Origin: Prochlorococcus sp. AG-315-I14
Lineage (GTDB): Bacteria; Cyanobacteriota; Cyanobacteriia; PCC-6307; Cyanobiaceae
Length of the DNA: 59,818 bases
NCBI GenBank assembly: GCA_003283665.1
Contig: QBWF01000004.1
Location: 1 to 59,818 of the forward strand
Direction: 5' to 3'
The position numbers were made by a program, and so were the translations under genes. Positions 26,190 through 35,824 of the stretch are shown piece by piece. The first letter of the stretch is position 1, and each line of letters begins with the position of its first letter. Under the pieces are notes generated by a model. The model was given only the letters and a program-made list of their open reading frames with translations, had not been told where the DNA came from and made no database searches.

Positions 26190-26759
26190 ATGCATGAAAA
26201 TCTAAATAATTCAAAATACCTTTTCAAGTGGGCAAATCTAGTTAATTTCTTAACTATATCAAGGATATTGATGGGGCTTCCTTTAATATTATCACTGACT
26301 TATCGAAGATATGAGTATTCCATTTTATTTTTAGTTTTAGGTGCACTGACCGATTACTTAGATGGATACATAGCACGAAATAAAAACTGTAAAACTATTA
26401 TTGGCGCAAAGCTCGATCCTCTCGCTGACAAAATTCTTTTACTTGGACCTTTCATATGGATAGCTCATGAAAATATGGTACCAGTATGGTCTATTTGGTT
26501 ATTATTATCCAGAGAATTGCTAATTACTGGTTGGAGATCAGATAGTTCAACAGGAGCTCCCGCTTCTACTCAAGGAAAAATAAAAACAACATCTCAATTC
26601 TTAAGCCTGATCTTCTTACTATGGCCAAAGACCTGGGGCTCAGAATATATAATACTTGTTCTCAATAGTGCTGGAAATATATTATATTGGATCTCATTAT
26701 TATTAGCATTAAGTTCGTCAATAAAATATTTAGTCAATCAAAGAGACTATCGTCCTTAG
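26190..26759 (+). CDS. pgsA: CDP-diacylglycerol-glycerol-3-phosphate phosphatidyltransferase
   Basis: 189 residues with several membrane helices. PgsA makes phosphatidylglycerol phosphate, the only phospholipid precursor needed for thylakoid phosphatidylglycerol. The CDP-alcohol phosphotransferase signature DG-x2-AR-x8-G-x3-D-x3-D is present as DGYIARNKNCKTIIGAKLDP followed by LADK. The 3' end overlaps the convergent CSP41-like gene by 26 bp. The start ATG at 26190 fits the family's N terminus (WANLVNFLTISRILMGLPL). Confidence 0.9.
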   Translation: MHENLNNSKYLFKWANLVNFLTISRILMGLPLILSLTYRRYEYSILFLVLGALTDYLDGYIARNKNCKTIIGAKLDPLADKILLLGPFIWIAHENMVPVWSIWLLLSRELLITGWRSDSSTGAPASTQGKIKTTSQFLSLIFLLWPKTWGSEYIILVLNSAGNILYWISLLLALSSSIKYLVNQRDYRP

Positions 26760-27651
26760 AGAAATCAATATTAACATCCTTATTTAACAGGTAATCATTC
26801 TTATAGCTATCAATTAGACCATCCAATAAACTAATTTTTGGGGTCCAACAAATATCAAGTTCTAATTGAGATATATCTGTATAGAAATTTGTTAATCTTA
26901 AAGGAAAAAGCTTTCTAGCCTTTGGATCAAGTTTCAAAGGGTCGAATGATTTAATTGTTATATCAGATATATTCTTACCAGCTGCTAAAGCAGCTGTTTC
27001 AATTAAACCTTTAAAACTAACAGCTTCTTTGGCTGAACAATTATAAACCTTGTTAACAGTTTGGTCGGTTTCAATCGATTTAGAAATGGCATCAGCCAAA
27101 TCTGAAACATGTCCCAATTGAGTAATAGCTTGTCCATCGCCTGGCATAGGTATAGGGCGACCATTAGTAATCCGATCAAAAAACCATGATTCAATAGGAT
27201 TATAATTACCTGGACCATATATATAAGTTGGTCTAAAACTAGTAAAAGGTATACCTTGACTTTTTAGCCAAAACTCAGTATTGGCCTTCCCAATGTGACG
27301 GCTTTTAGGATCAATTGGGGTATCTTCAGATAATGGAAATAATTCCGGATTGGTATAAACTCCTGCTGAACTTATATAAATAAACCTAAAACTAGGTATA
27401 CCTGTAAATTTTAACACCTTTTGAGTATCCTCTAATTTACGTCCAGAGCTATCAACAATCAAATCAAAGTCCTTATCAGATAATTGTTTTAGGTCTTCAT
27501 CATTTGATCTATCACCAACAAAGTGATTGATATTATTTGGTGAAGGAAGATTTCCGCGTGTAAATAAGGTTATGTCATGACCACAAGAAAAAAGCCTGGA
27601 TACAAGTTCCTTACCTACAAACCTGGTGCCTCCTAAAAAAAGAACTTTCAA
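26734..27651 (-). CDS. NAD-dependent epimerase-like, CSP41-type protein
   Basis: 305 residues. A Rossmann fold with VLFLGGTRFVGKEL, YISSAGVYTN, a fork typical of extended SDRs (SFRPTYIYGPGNYNPIESWFFDRITNGRPIPMPGDG in sense, split here by position 135-168), and QLGHVSDLADAI. The GDG-Q-LGHV pattern marks the chloroplast stem-loop binding protein (CSP41) group, which in plants binds RNA and ribosomes; epimerase activity has not been shown there. The usual SDR Tyr-x3-Lys is altered (HIGKANTE), consistent with a non-enzymatic role. Convergent with pgsA. Confidence 0.82.
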   Translation of the reverse strand: MKVLFLGGTRFVGKELVSRLFSCGHDITLFTRGNLPSPNNINHFVGDRSNDEDLKQLSDKDFDLIVDSSGRKLEDTQKVLKFTGIPSFRFIYISSAGVYTNPELFPLSEDTPIDPKSRHIGKANTEFWLKSQGIPFTSFRPTYIYGPGNYNPIESWFFDRITNGRPIPMPGDGQAITQLGHVSDLADAISKSIETDQTVNKVYNCSAKEAVSFKGLIETAALAAGKNISDITIKSFDPLKLDPKARKLFPLRLTNFYTDISQLELDICWTPKISLLDGLIDSYKNDYLLNKDVNIDFSKDDSLFD

Positions 27652-27743
27652 GATGATTTAATTAAAAAGATATTTTAAAGCCTTCTCAGAAGCTCACACA
27701 ATCAGACTAATGATGATAGATGATTAGAAATATTTAAATATTG

Positions 27744-28514
27744 ATGGAAATCATACCTGCAATAGATCTTTTACAAGGAAGGTGTGTTCGCTTAAATCAA
27801 GGGAATTACCATAAGGTTACACAATTCAACAGCAATCCAGTAGAACAAGCTCTTATTTGGGAAAGTCAAGGAGCAAAACGTCTGCATCTTGTAGATCTAG
27901 ATGGGGCCAAAACAGGAGAGCCAATAAATGATCTGACAATTAAAGAAATAAAGAAATCAATCAATATTCCTATTCAATTAGGGGGTGGAATAAGAGATAA
28001 AAACCGTGCTGAAGAATTATTTAATCTTGGAATTGACAGGCTAATCCTGGGTACCATTGCAATAGAAAGTCCAGAGCTAGTGGAAGAACTAGCGAATGAA
28101 TATCCTAATAGGATTGCAATAGGAATTGATGCAAAGAAAGGAAAAGTTGCGACAAGAGGTTGGATAGAGGAAAACGAAATTCATGCAATTGAATTAACAA
28201 AGCGATTTAATGCCTTGAACTTGGCTGCAATAATATCGACTGACATCTCAACAGATGGCACGCTTAAAGGACCAAACATTGAGTCATTGAGAGAAATTGC
28301 TAAGATAAGTAATAATCCTGTAATAGCTTCAGGAGGTATAGGCTCAATCTCAGATTTAATATCATTAATGATTCATGAGAATGAGGGAATAGCAGCAATT
28401 ATCGTTGGTAGAGCCTTATATGATGGTTCTGTAGATTTAAAAGAAGCCTTGAAAACAGCCGAAAACAGTACGATTAAGGATACATTCCTGGATAAAGATG
28501 AATTTATTGTTTAG
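27744..28514 (+). CDS. hisA: ProFAR isomerase (HisA)
   Basis: 256 residues from ATG 27744; a TTG directly upstream at 27741 is unlikely to be used. HisA isomerises ProFAR to PRFAR in histidine synthesis. Motifs: IPAIDLLQGRCVRLNQG with catalytic Asp, HLVDLDGAKTG, PIQLGGGIR, GIDAKKGKVATRGW, and the STDISTDGTLKGPN segment with the second catalytic Asp, then ASGGIGS and IVGRALYDG. The gene is divergent from the CSP41-like gene; other his genes are not adjacent. Confidence 0.95.
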   Translation: MEIIPAIDLLQGRCVRLNQGNYHKVTQFNSNPVEQALIWESQGAKRLHLVDLDGAKTGEPINDLTIKEIKKSINIPIQLGGGIRDKNRAEELFNLGIDRLILGTIAIESPELVEELANEYPNRIAIGIDAKKGKVATRGWIEENEIHAIELTKRFNALNLAAIISTDISTDGTLKGPNIESLREIAKISNNPVIASGGIGSISDLISLMIHENEGIAAIIVGRALYDGSVDLKEALKTAENSTIKDTFLDKDEFIV

Positions 28515-28610
28515 CAGTGAAAAGAAAAAAAATATAAAGTGAATAAATCAATGAAAGGGCTGGAACTATTTCCAAATCAAGTTATCTTTTAAAAAGACAA
28601 AGAACTAGGC

Positions 28611-30248
28611 TTGACATTGGTAGAAGAAAGACCAAAACAGATTTTATTACTTGCTCCCTCTTTGCTGGGAGAGTCATTAGCTCTGAAGTTATCATCTAAA
28701 AATAATAATATTGACGTAATTTTAGATCCTGAAGATTTAATAGGCTTACCAAAGTTGATTCTATTTTGTATCGAAAATATTGAAGTTACAAATTCAATTA
28801 AATATGAAATTTTAAAATTAAAGCAACGATGGGATAAATCACCAGTACTAATAGTAATTCCTAGGGGTATTAAATTAGCCTCTTCCGACTTATTAAATCT
28901 AGGAAGCGAAGGAATTATTCAAGACCCAACAGTAGATATTCTTGAGGAATCAATTAATATTTTGCTCCAAGGTGGTAGAGTGTTTAAATTAAATAATGGC
29001 TCATCAAGTAATATCAAATCGGAAAACAGTTCTTATGGTTTAGGTTATTGGTTATTAACTAGTGGCCTTGCACAAATAAACCAAGATCTACATATAATCG
29101 AGCTTTTAATAACCAAGGGTTCATCAAATCCTTTTTATATGTTTATCTTATTAGGTAGAAAAAGAGAACTATTAACCTCTCGGAAACTACTTTACTGGTT
29201 ATGGGGGCCTATTGAAATGCTAATAGAACCTAAATCCAATAATATCTCATTTATCGAAAACAAAAAAACATATAAATATCAAACCGATCTAACCATACCC
29301 AACTCTGAAAGTGAAACCATTCTAAATATAATTTATAATAAATTAGAAAATAAACTCCAGAAAAATTTATCGAATACAACCAGTGAATTATTAGCACTTG
29401 ATTCATTAAATAGTACAAGAAGAAATAATCTATTCAATACACTTCTATGTGAATTCAGAATGGTGATTAATAAAATTAAAAATATAGACAAAAAGGAAGC
29501 CAAAGTCGAGACTTCACTTGACATATTTTCACCAGAATTAAGAAAAAATACTTTAAGAAAATTTATAAATTCATATGAGAGACTTCTAAAAAATGGAAAA
29601 GAAATTTCTATTATCGAATATTTATTAGAGAATGCTGAACTTGATGCCACTGATGATGAACTTCCATCAATAGATTTAATACTAGAACCTATACTAAATA
29701 ATAAGCCTATATTATTAGAAGGAGAGTATTTATCAATTGAAGATCCTAGAGCATTAAATAATCTTGAAATGTTAATATTAAACTGGATCATTCGAACAGC
29801 TGAAATAATTAGTGCAGAGTTAATTTCGTTATGCTCAGAGTGGCCAGAATTACGAAAATATATGTTAGTTGAAGGTTTAACATCTACTAGAGAACTTGAG
29901 AGGAGAAGAAATCAAATAAATACCAAGAATCAACTCCATGAGGTTTTCAGGAAGCCAGTAAGGCTATATGAAAGCAAAAGGTCTTATTATACTGTCGAGA
30001 ATAATCAAATAACCAAATTAATTTATATTGAACCCAGAGATATAGAACTAAGAAACCTGGAAGGGATTCAAAAGAACATAGCATTTATTATAGAATTAAG
30101 AGATGCACTAGCACCACAAATCCAAGCTGTAATTCAATATACTGGGGATTTAATTGTATTAATACTTACCAAAGTAATTGGAAGATCAATTGGTTTGATA
30201 GGGAAGGGAATAGCCCAAGGTATGGGCAAGAACCTTTCCAAGGGATAA
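28611..30248 (+). CDS. DUF3685 (Ycf55-like) protein
   Basis: 545 residues from TTG 28611. The first about 130 residues have the alternating beta-alpha pattern of a receiver-like domain (ILLLAPSLLGESLALKL, KLILFCIENIE, GIIQDP). The rest is a large, mostly helical region ending in IALRDALAPQ-type text here read as ELRDALAPQIQAVIQYTGD and a hydrophobic C terminus. Cyanobacterial DUF3685 proteins correspond to algal plastid Ycf55, of unknown role. The likely phospho-acceptor region is degenerate. It follows hisA by about 100 bp and is followed by a thioredoxin-like gene. Confidence 0.75.
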   Translation: MTLVEERPKQILLLAPSLLGESLALKLSSKNNNIDVILDPEDLIGLPKLILFCIENIEVTNSIKYEILKLKQRWDKSPVLIVIPRGIKLASSDLLNLGSEGIIQDPTVDILEESINILLQGGRVFKLNNGSSSNIKSENSSYGLGYWLLTSGLAQINQDLHIIELLITKGSSNPFYMFILLGRKRELLTSRKLLYWLWGPIEMLIEPKSNNISFIENKKTYKYQTDLTIPNSESETILNIIYNKLENKLQKNLSNTTSELLALDSLNSTRRNNLFNTLLCEFRMVINKIKNIDKKEAKVETSLDIFSPELRKNTLRKFINSYERLLKNGKEISIIEYLLENAELDATDDELPSIDLILEPILNNKPILLEGEYLSIEDPRALNNLEMLILNWIIRTAEIISAELISLCSEWPELRKYMLVEGLTSTRELERRRNQINTKNQLHEVFRKPVRLYESKRSYYTVENNQITKLIYIEPRDIELRNLEGIQKNIAFIIELRDALAPQIQAVIQYTGDLIVLILTKVIGRSIGLIGKGIAQGMGKNLSKG

Positions 30249-30316
30249 CTAATTGAAAATTTTATAGCAAGAATTAGAATTATCACTTAGTATTAAAAAG
30301 AAAAATCAGTTCTATT

Positions 30317-30874
30317 TTGAAACTCTTTAACTTATTTATTGCAACACTTATATTATTTATAATTAACATAAATCCTGTTTACTCTGCCCGCGACACAAAT
30401 AGTTATGATGGTAATATATTTCCTATATATGCGGGGAATGGTTCATTAGTCCCACCCCCAAGTTCATTATCTGAATCATTAAGAAACAAAAGAACTAGTG
30501 TTTTAGTATTTTATCTTGATGATAATTCTTCTAGCAAACTATTCGCACCAGTTGTTTCAGGTATTAAACTATTTTGGAGTTCTTCTGTTGATTTAATACC
30601 AATTGCTATAGATGAAATAGATAATAAAGACCAAAACAAAATTAGCGATCCAGGCTATTACTGGAGAGGAAATATACCTCAGGTTGTTGTATTAGATGGG
30701 AATGGGAATGTCCTTTTAGATAAAGAAGGACAAGTCATTATAGATGATATTAATGATGCAATTAGCAAGGGTACCGGTTTAAACAAACCAAATTTTGATA
30801 TTACAGTTAAAAGCTATAATGAATATAACAGTGAGCCATCTAAGGATGGCTATAACAAACCACGAGGAAGTTGA
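30317..30874 (+). CDS. Secreted thioredoxin-fold protein, candidate photosystem I accumulation factor
   Basis: 185 residues from TTG 30317. A signal peptide or anchor (NLFIATLILFIININPVYSA, cleavage expected after SA at about residue 24) leads to a thioredoxin-like fold: TSVLVFYLDDNSSSKLFAPV, LIPIAIDEID, NIPQVVVLDGNGNVLLD. The CxxC redox pair is absent (DDNSS in its place), so no disulfide exchange is expected. Cyanobacterial proteins with this layout are annotated as thylakoid photosystem I accumulation factors; I make that link from pattern only. It acts on the lumenal or periplasmic side. Confidence 0.68.
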   Translation: MKLFNLFIATLILFIININPVYSARDTNSYDGNIFPIYAGNGSLVPPPSSLSESLRNKRTSVLVFYLDDNSSSKLFAPVVSGIKLFWSSSVDLIPIAIDEIDNKDQNKISDPGYYWRGNIPQVVVLDGNGNVLLDKEGQVIIDDINDAISKGTGLNKPNFDITVKSYNEYNSEPSKDGYNKPRGS

Positions 30875-30931
30875 AAATGATTAGAATTTCTTCTTATACT
30901 GACTCTTAAAGACCATTAGTAACCAAAATAA

Positions 30932-32107
30932 ATGATACTAACAAAGTTAATTTACTTACTAATATTATTTTTCATACTTATTGAAATATCTCATCAGCTT
31001 AGGACTAGATCTCCACTAGTATTAAAGCCTAAAAAATTCAAGATAGAAAAAGATGATTCATCTATAAAATATATAACTTGTGTAGAAATAACTAATCTTC
31101 ATAAGAATATGGAGGTTATGATTCCTGCTTTTAATATTACACCTTTTCTCATAGGGATTTCCAAAGACCAAATTCTAAGCCTAAAAACTGAAATCAAAGC
31201 GCTTCACCCTGATGAAGTTACAAGAAATGATGATTATTGGTCTGCTTACATTTTAAAAAGCAAGAAGTCAACTATAGTTCGAATCCAAGTTGAAATCAAA
31301 GCTAATAATTTAATATTAAACAAAATAGAATGCTTATGGATTGATATTAAATGGATTAATTACGGACCTTTTGGTAAAATCACAAAATATGATGGTTTTT
31401 TATTAGCCAATCAATTAATAACAGGAAATAATAAATATCAAGAAAAAGTTAATAATTATATTGAACCTATCAAAACACATATACTTGGAGTATTAGATGA
31501 TCCAATTTCAATATTAGAGGCCTATCTTCCAAAAAACATATTATCAACAGATACAATTACTATTGGAGAAACTCCTCTTGCGATCATGCAAGGAAGATAC
31601 ATTGACTATAGAACAATAAATACAAGTTTATTAGCCAAAATACTTTGCAAAGGATTTCACCCTACAAGTAGTTTAGCTACTGCATGTGGGCTACAAACTC
31701 TCATAAATATAAATCGTCCGTCAAGAATAATTTTAGCTAGTTTTCTTGGGTTTATATCCAAGATATTTGGTACAAAAGGTCTCTTTTATAGATTAGCGGG
31801 GCATCAGGCAAGATTAATAGATGATATAACTGGAACAACGCCACCTTATGATAAAAGCATTGTTTTAGGTCCCCATGAACCCAAACAATTTTGTACGGAA
31901 GCCTCGAAGAAACTAGGGATAAATGTAGCAGTTGTAGATGTAAATGATTTAGGTAGAGTAAAAGTCATATCGGCAAGCCAGAAATCTGATTTAAAAGCTA
32001 TACAGTCAGCCTTAGTATCAAACCCTGCTGGAAACGCAAATCAACATACGCCACTAGTCCTAATTAGAACTAAAAGTAAATTGGAACAGTCTCACAGAGT
32101 TATCTAA
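30932..32107 (+). CDS. CofE-like (F420 gamma-glutamyl ligase family) protein
   Basis: 391 residues with an N-terminal hydrophobic helix (about residues 3-20). The family segments FLLANQLITGN, GETPLAIMQGRYIDYRT, IDDITGTTPPYD and VAVVDVNDLGRVKVISAS resemble F420-0:gamma-glutamyl ligase homologues. Cyanobacteria of this type are not known to make cofactor F420, so the true substrate is likely different. It lies 57 bp after the thioredoxin-like gene and 19 bp before the next, in a forward operon ending in ruvX. Confidence 0.72.
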   Translation: MILTKLIYLLILFFILIEISHQLRTRSPLVLKPKKFKIEKDDSSIKYITCVEITNLHKNMEVMIPAFNITPFLIGISKDQILSLKTEIKALHPDEVTRNDDYWSAYILKSKKSTIVRIQVEIKANNLILNKIECLWIDIKWINYGPFGKITKYDGFLLANQLITGNNKYQEKVNNYIEPIKTHILGVLDDPISILEAYLPKNILSTDTITIGETPLAIMQGRYIDYRTINTSLLAKILCKGFHPTSSLATACGLQTLININRPSRIILASFLGFISKIFGTKGLFYRLAGHQARLIDDITGTTPPYDKSIVLGPHEPKQFCTEASKKLGINVAVVDVNDLGRVKVISASQKSDLKAIQSALVSNPAGNANQHTPLVLIRTKSKLEQSHRVI

Positions 32108-32126
32108 ATTAGAATAATATATTTAA

Positions 32127-33167
32127 GTGGATTCTACTATCACTAATAAAAAAGACTTAGTAGTTGAGCCTCTGAAGCTCAAGCATCTCATAATGGTAAA
32201 TGTTAACGACGAATTAAATCCATTTGGGAAATTTCAGTTACTATTATTTAAAAAACTAATATCCGATATAGAAACTAATTTAATTAAAGTTCCTGTAAAA
32301 AATCCAATCTGCTTCGTTGCAATTGAAGATAAGAAAATTATAGCTTATATATTAGCTACACCTAATAATCGTAGAAGCAGTTGCTGGACCATATCCGAAC
32401 CATACTTTTTATCTGAACCATTTTCTTATAGTCGCTACAATATACAACAAATTTTATTGAATAAGGTTTTATATGAAAGCAAAATAAAAACTAAAAGCTT
32501 TTTGATCTATTTAAATACTAATGATAGTCTACCGTTATCAATAGCTAGAGAAGCTGGTTTTCAACCTCTGAGAATTATAAAATATTGGAGGAAGAGATCA
32601 AAAGTATCAGGTGTAATTGAAAGTCATAAAAATGAGTATCACCTAAATTGGGTTCCACTTAATATAGAGAATTCACAACAAGTGTGGCGCCTTGAACAAG
32701 CAAGAGAGTCGGTCAACCTTCGTTCAATTTTTGATAGGCAATGGAATGATATATATGAAAAAAGAACATCAATAACGGGGGTTTTAACAGATAATAAGAA
32801 TAGGGTTCTAGCTGGATTGGTTACTTCATTCTGCCCAAATAAAGAATATTCTCTAGAATTTATAAAAGGATTAGCATGGGATGAAAGATTAAATCTATCT
32901 ATTCCAAATAATATAAATAGAATTCAATATATAAATAATAATATTTCTATAGAAACAACATCTGAAGATAGCCAGTTGAATCAACTTATGAGCCAGTCTG
33001 GATGGGAAGTCTTTGAGGAGAAAATCTTATTAGGGAGAAGTATCTGGAGAAGACAAAAGAACTATAATATTAAATCAATAGAATCCAATCTATCAACTAT
33101 AATGGCTAATTTACAACAACAACCAGAATTACCATCACCATTAAAATTAAATAAAATAAATGATTAA
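32127..33167 (+). CDS. GNAT-like conserved cyanobacterial protein
   Basis: 346 residues, start GTG at 32127. The central region (about 55-150) has a weak acetyltransferase-like order, including [20 protein letters not shown] and [20 protein letters not shown], the latter resembling the end of a GNAT domain. The acetyl-CoA loop is not recognisable, so activity is uncertain. A second region (about 175-310) carries [21 protein letters not shown]. The 3' end overlaps ruvX by 8 bp, so the two are translationally coupled. Confidence 0.65.
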   Translation: MDSTITNKKDLVVEPLKLKHLIMVNVNDELNPFGKFQLLLFKKLISDIETNLIKVPVKNPICFVAIEDKKIIAYILATPNNRRSSCWTISEPYFLSEPFSYSRYNIQQILLNKVLYESKIKTKSFLIYLNTNDSLPLSIAREAGFQPLRIIKYWRKRSKVSGVIESHKNEYHLNWVPLNIENSQQVWRLEQARESVNLRSIFDRQWNDIYEKRTSITGVLTDNKNRVLAGLVTSFCPNKEYSLEFIKGLAWDERLNLSIPNNINRIQYINNNISIETTSEDSQLNQLMSQSGWEVFEEKILLGRSIWRRQKNYNIKSIESNLSTIMANLQQQPELPSPLKLNKIND

Positions 33168-33594
33168 ACCCAATCCCTGTTCAGTTTTAAGTCTTGATAT
33201 TGGAAAAAAAAGAATTGGGATAGCAGGTTGTGATCCACTTGGTATAGCAATTACACATCTACCGGCGGTCTTTCGAAAAAGCTTTGAAGAGGATCTCCAT
33301 GAATTTGAAGTGATATGTTTAAGTCGGAAAATTAAAGGCCTAATAATTGGTAACCCCCTTGATATGAATGGAAAAAAGACCAAACAATCAATCCAATGTA
33401 TAAAATATGGACGAGAATTAGCTAAGAGTTTACAGCTACCCTTTGTCTTTATTAATGAACATGGCACCACTATTGAAGCTTCCGAAAAGTTTTCTTTAAA
33501 AAATGATAGAACTGGCAGAATTGATAGCGCTTCTGCCGCTATACTTTTACAACAATGGCTTATAGAGGGACCTGATTTTGCTGTCTCAATTTAA
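33160..33594 (+). CDS. ruvX: Putative Holliday junction resolvase / 16S pre-rRNA nuclease (YqgF)
   Basis: 144 residues. The RNase H-like fold begins with [20 protein letters not shown], whose first Asp is the metal ligand; the second acidic site is [11 protein letters not shown], and the third is in [16 protein letters not shown]. YqgF proteins process 16S rRNA 5' ends and have been annotated as Holliday junction resolvases. [17 protein letters not shown] is a family hallmark. It overlaps the GNAT-like gene by 8 bp. Confidence 0.9.
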   Translation: MIKPNPCSVLSLDIGKKRIGIAGCDPLGIAITHLPAVFRKSFEEDLHEFEVICLSRKIKGLIIGNPLDMNGKKTKQSIQCIKYGRELAKSLQLPFVFINEHGTTIEASEKFSLKNDRTGRIDSASAAILLQQWLIEGPDFAVSI

Positions 33595-33655
33595 ATTTTT
33601 AATATGATAGAAAAAGGCTTTCAAAAACCCAATATTGACTGATAACAACTCAACC

Positions 33656-34192
33656 ATGTCTTCAACTAATAAAAACGATGAAGTTCCTACAGTTTTAGTA
33701 AAAGACTCTAAAGGTTCCGATCTTCTTTGCTTTCTGGAGCAAGTAGTACCGTTAGAAGGTAAAGATTATGCACTTTTAACACCTGTTGATACTCCAGTTT
33801 CTCTTTTCCAATTGATTGAGAATGAAGATCCAAAACTCATTGAAACCGTTCAGAAGAATGAACCAATATTAGAAGTAGCAGATGTTGTACTTCAAGAGCA
33901 TGATTTACAACTTATTCGGTCGGCACTGACCCTTACAGTTTCTGGTGAATTAGACGAGCCTGAACCAGAGGAAATTGAAGAAGATGATTTAGATGATGAC
34001 GCTGAAACATATGAACTTTTAGTGAATTTTAGGCTTGAAGACAATGAATATGGTCTATACATTCCACTAGATCCTTTTTTTATTGTAGGAAAGCTTCAAA
34101 ATGGCAAGGTAACACTTGTTGAGGGTGAAGAGTTTGACAAAATTCAATCAAGTATTGAAGCTGAAATTGAGGAGAAGGGCTTATCAGATTAA
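33656..34192 (+). CDS. DUF3727 family protein
   Basis: About 178 residues from ATG 33656; a TTG at 33635 would add seven poorly conserved residues. The N-terminal half (VKDSKGSDLLCFLEQVVPLEGKDYALLTPVDTPVSLFQL) and the acidic linker EPEPEEIEEDDLDDDAE lead to a second, similar beta-rich half (YGLYIPLDPFFIVGKLQNGKVTLVEGEEFDKI). This two-half arrangement is DUF3727, conserved in cyanobacteria and plants, of unknown function. Strongly acidic, no membrane segment. Its stop lies inside the probable N terminus of yqeG. Confidence 0.78.
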   Translation: MSSTNKNDEVPTVLVKDSKGSDLLCFLEQVVPLEGKDYALLTPVDTPVSLFQLIENEDPKLIETVQKNEPILEVADVVLQEHDLQLIRSALTLTVSGELDEPEPEEIEEDDLDDDAETYELLVNFRLEDNEYGLYIPLDPFFIVGKLQNGKVTLVEGEEFDKIQSSIEAEIEEKGLSD

Positions 34193-34701
34193 ATAAAAGC
34201 CATTTACTCATACCAAAATGCACCCTTAATAATGCAATAGATTTCCTACCTATAAATGATCTTTTAAGCAATCAAATCTCAGCACTAATACTTGATGTGG
34301 ACGGTACATTAATAACTGGAAAAGATATTTCCATTTCAAAAAATATAAAAGAATGGGTTTTTAAAGCTAAAGAACATTTCTATATTTATCTTCTAAGTAA
34401 CAATCCTTCCAAAAAAAGAATTCATAAGATTGCAGAACAATTAGATTTAGATTATTCATATGCTGCATCAAAACCTCGGAAAAAAAATTTAGAAAATGTA
34501 CTTCGGGGAATTAAATACAAGCCAGAAGAAATAGCAATCATAGGTGATAGGGTATTTACAGATATTTTAGTAGGAAACAGATTAGGTTTATATACAATAC
34601 TTGTAGATTCAGTTGATACGTATGGAAATAAATATGAAAATAATATTTTCCAAACGATTGAAAGAAAAATCGCAAATATTATTATTGGAGAGAAAATATG
34701 A
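34183..34701 (+). CDS. yqeG: YqeG-family HAD phosphatase, start codon non-canonical
   Basis: The HAD nucleophile motif is LILDVDGTL, with threonine/serine motif LLSNN, and IGDRVFTDILVGNRLGLYTILV for motifs III/IV. This fits YqeG phosphatases, about 170 residues. The only ATG/GTG/TTG in frame is GTG 34297, which codes the V of DVD and would delete the nucleophile Asp. Homology-like sequence (FLPINDLLSNQISALIL) runs upstream to a TGA at 34168. I place the start at ATC 34183, 8 nt after GGAGAAGGG, giving 172 residues. The start is inferred; a sequencing error is the alternative. The 3' end overlaps proB by 4 bp. Confidence 0.7.
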   Translation: MRLNKSHLLIPKCTLNNAIDFLPINDLLSNQISALILDVDGTLITGKDISISKNIKEWVFKAKEHFYIYLLSNNPSKKRIHKIAEQLDLDYSYAASKPRKKNLENVLRGIKYKPEEIAIIGDRVFTDILVGNRLGLYTILVDSVDTYGNKYENNIFQTIERKIANIIIGEKI

Positions 34702-35780
34702 ATAGATGGGTCATAAAAATTGGAACAAGTCTTTTAAGAGGTCAAAAGAACTATTCTACAACTGATGTTATTAATCATTATTGCTCATATATTTCTAAAG
34801 CTAAGAAGAAAGGAGACCAGATAATCCTAGTGTCAAGTGGGGCAGTTGGCTTGGGATGTCGAAAATTAAAAATGAAAGGAAGGCCTAAAGAGATGACTTC
34901 GCTTCAGGCTTCAGCTGCTATAGGACAAGTCCATTTAATGGCTTTATATGAAAAAGCAATGGAAAAGTTTGATTACAATGTTGCACAGGTTTTATTAACT
35001 AGATCAGAATTAGGCTCTAGAAATAGTTACAATTCTGCCTCTAAAACACTAATAAAGTTACTTGAATGGAATGTTCTTCCAATAGTTAATGAGAATGATA
35101 TTGTTTCTGATGAAGAATTAAAATATGGTGATAATGATACTTTATCTGCATTAGTTGCTACAGCTATTGCTGCAGATAGATTAATCTTACTTACAGATAT
35201 TGATCATCTTTATTCAGCTGATCCTAAAAACAATATTAATGCTATACCCATAAAAGACATACATCATTCAAATGAATTAGATTCATTAGGATTAAATCAG
35301 AAACAAACCACCTGGGGTACTGGAGGAATAAAAACCAAACTGACTGCTGCAAAGATAGCCACTGAAAGTGGAATAAAAGTACATCTTGCAGATGGAAGCG
35401 ATCCTAAAACCTTAGGAGAATTACTTGAAGGAAAGAAAATTGGTACTGTCTTTCACCCCAATCCAAATCCAATTGGTAATCGTAAAAGCTGGTTATCTCA
35501 CGCAATAAAACCTGTTGGGGAACTTTATTTAGATATTGGTGCTAGCGAAGCTATAAAAAACAAAGGTGCTTCACTATTACTAGTTGGAGTCAAAAAAGTT
35601 ACTGGTAATTTTATTTCTAATCAGCCAGTAAAAGTTTTTGATCAATTAGGAATAGAAATAGCTAAAGGGATTTGCTCTATGAGTAGTGATGCTATTAGAT
35701 CAGGAATGAATCCTGCATTACCATCAAATGGATCACCTCTTGTAATTCATAGAGATGTCCTAGTGTTAACTAATGAATAA
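34698..35780 (+). CDS. proB: Glutamate 5-kinase
   Basis: 360 residues. ProB phosphorylates glutamate in the first step of proline synthesis and is feedback-inhibited by proline. The kinase domain runs VIKIGTSLLRG, IILVSSGAVGLGCRKL, QASAAIGQVHLMALYE, VNENDIVSDEELKYGDNDTLSA and TDIDHLYSADP, with KQTTWGTGGIKTKLTAAKIA. A C-terminal PUA domain (about 270-360) is present. ATG overlaps the yqeG stop by 4 bp, so proB is probably translationally coupled to it. Confidence 0.95.
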   Translation: MNRWVIKIGTSLLRGQKNYSTTDVINHYCSYISKAKKKGDQIILVSSGAVGLGCRKLKMKGRPKEMTSLQASAAIGQVHLMALYEKAMEKFDYNVAQVLLTRSELGSRNSYNSASKTLIKLLEWNVLPIVNENDIVSDEELKYGDNDTLSALVATAIAADRLILLTDIDHLYSADPKNNINAIPIKDIHHSNELDSLGLNQKQTTWGTGGIKTKLTAAKIATESGIKVHLADGSDPKTLGELLEGKKIGTVFHPNPNPIGNRKSWLSHAIKPVGELYLDIGASEAIKNKGASLLLVGVKKVTGNFISNQPVKVFDQLGIEIAKGICSMSSDAIRSGMNPALPSNGSPLVIHRDVLVLTNE

Positions 35781-35824
35781 TTCAAAACCGATTTTCACAC
35801 TTTTCATTTAACCGAATTTGAATC

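Noticed and set aside
34297..34701. GTG 34297 as the start of yqeG
   Set aside because: It would remove the first, nucleophilic Asp of the HAD motif and the whole N-terminal strand.
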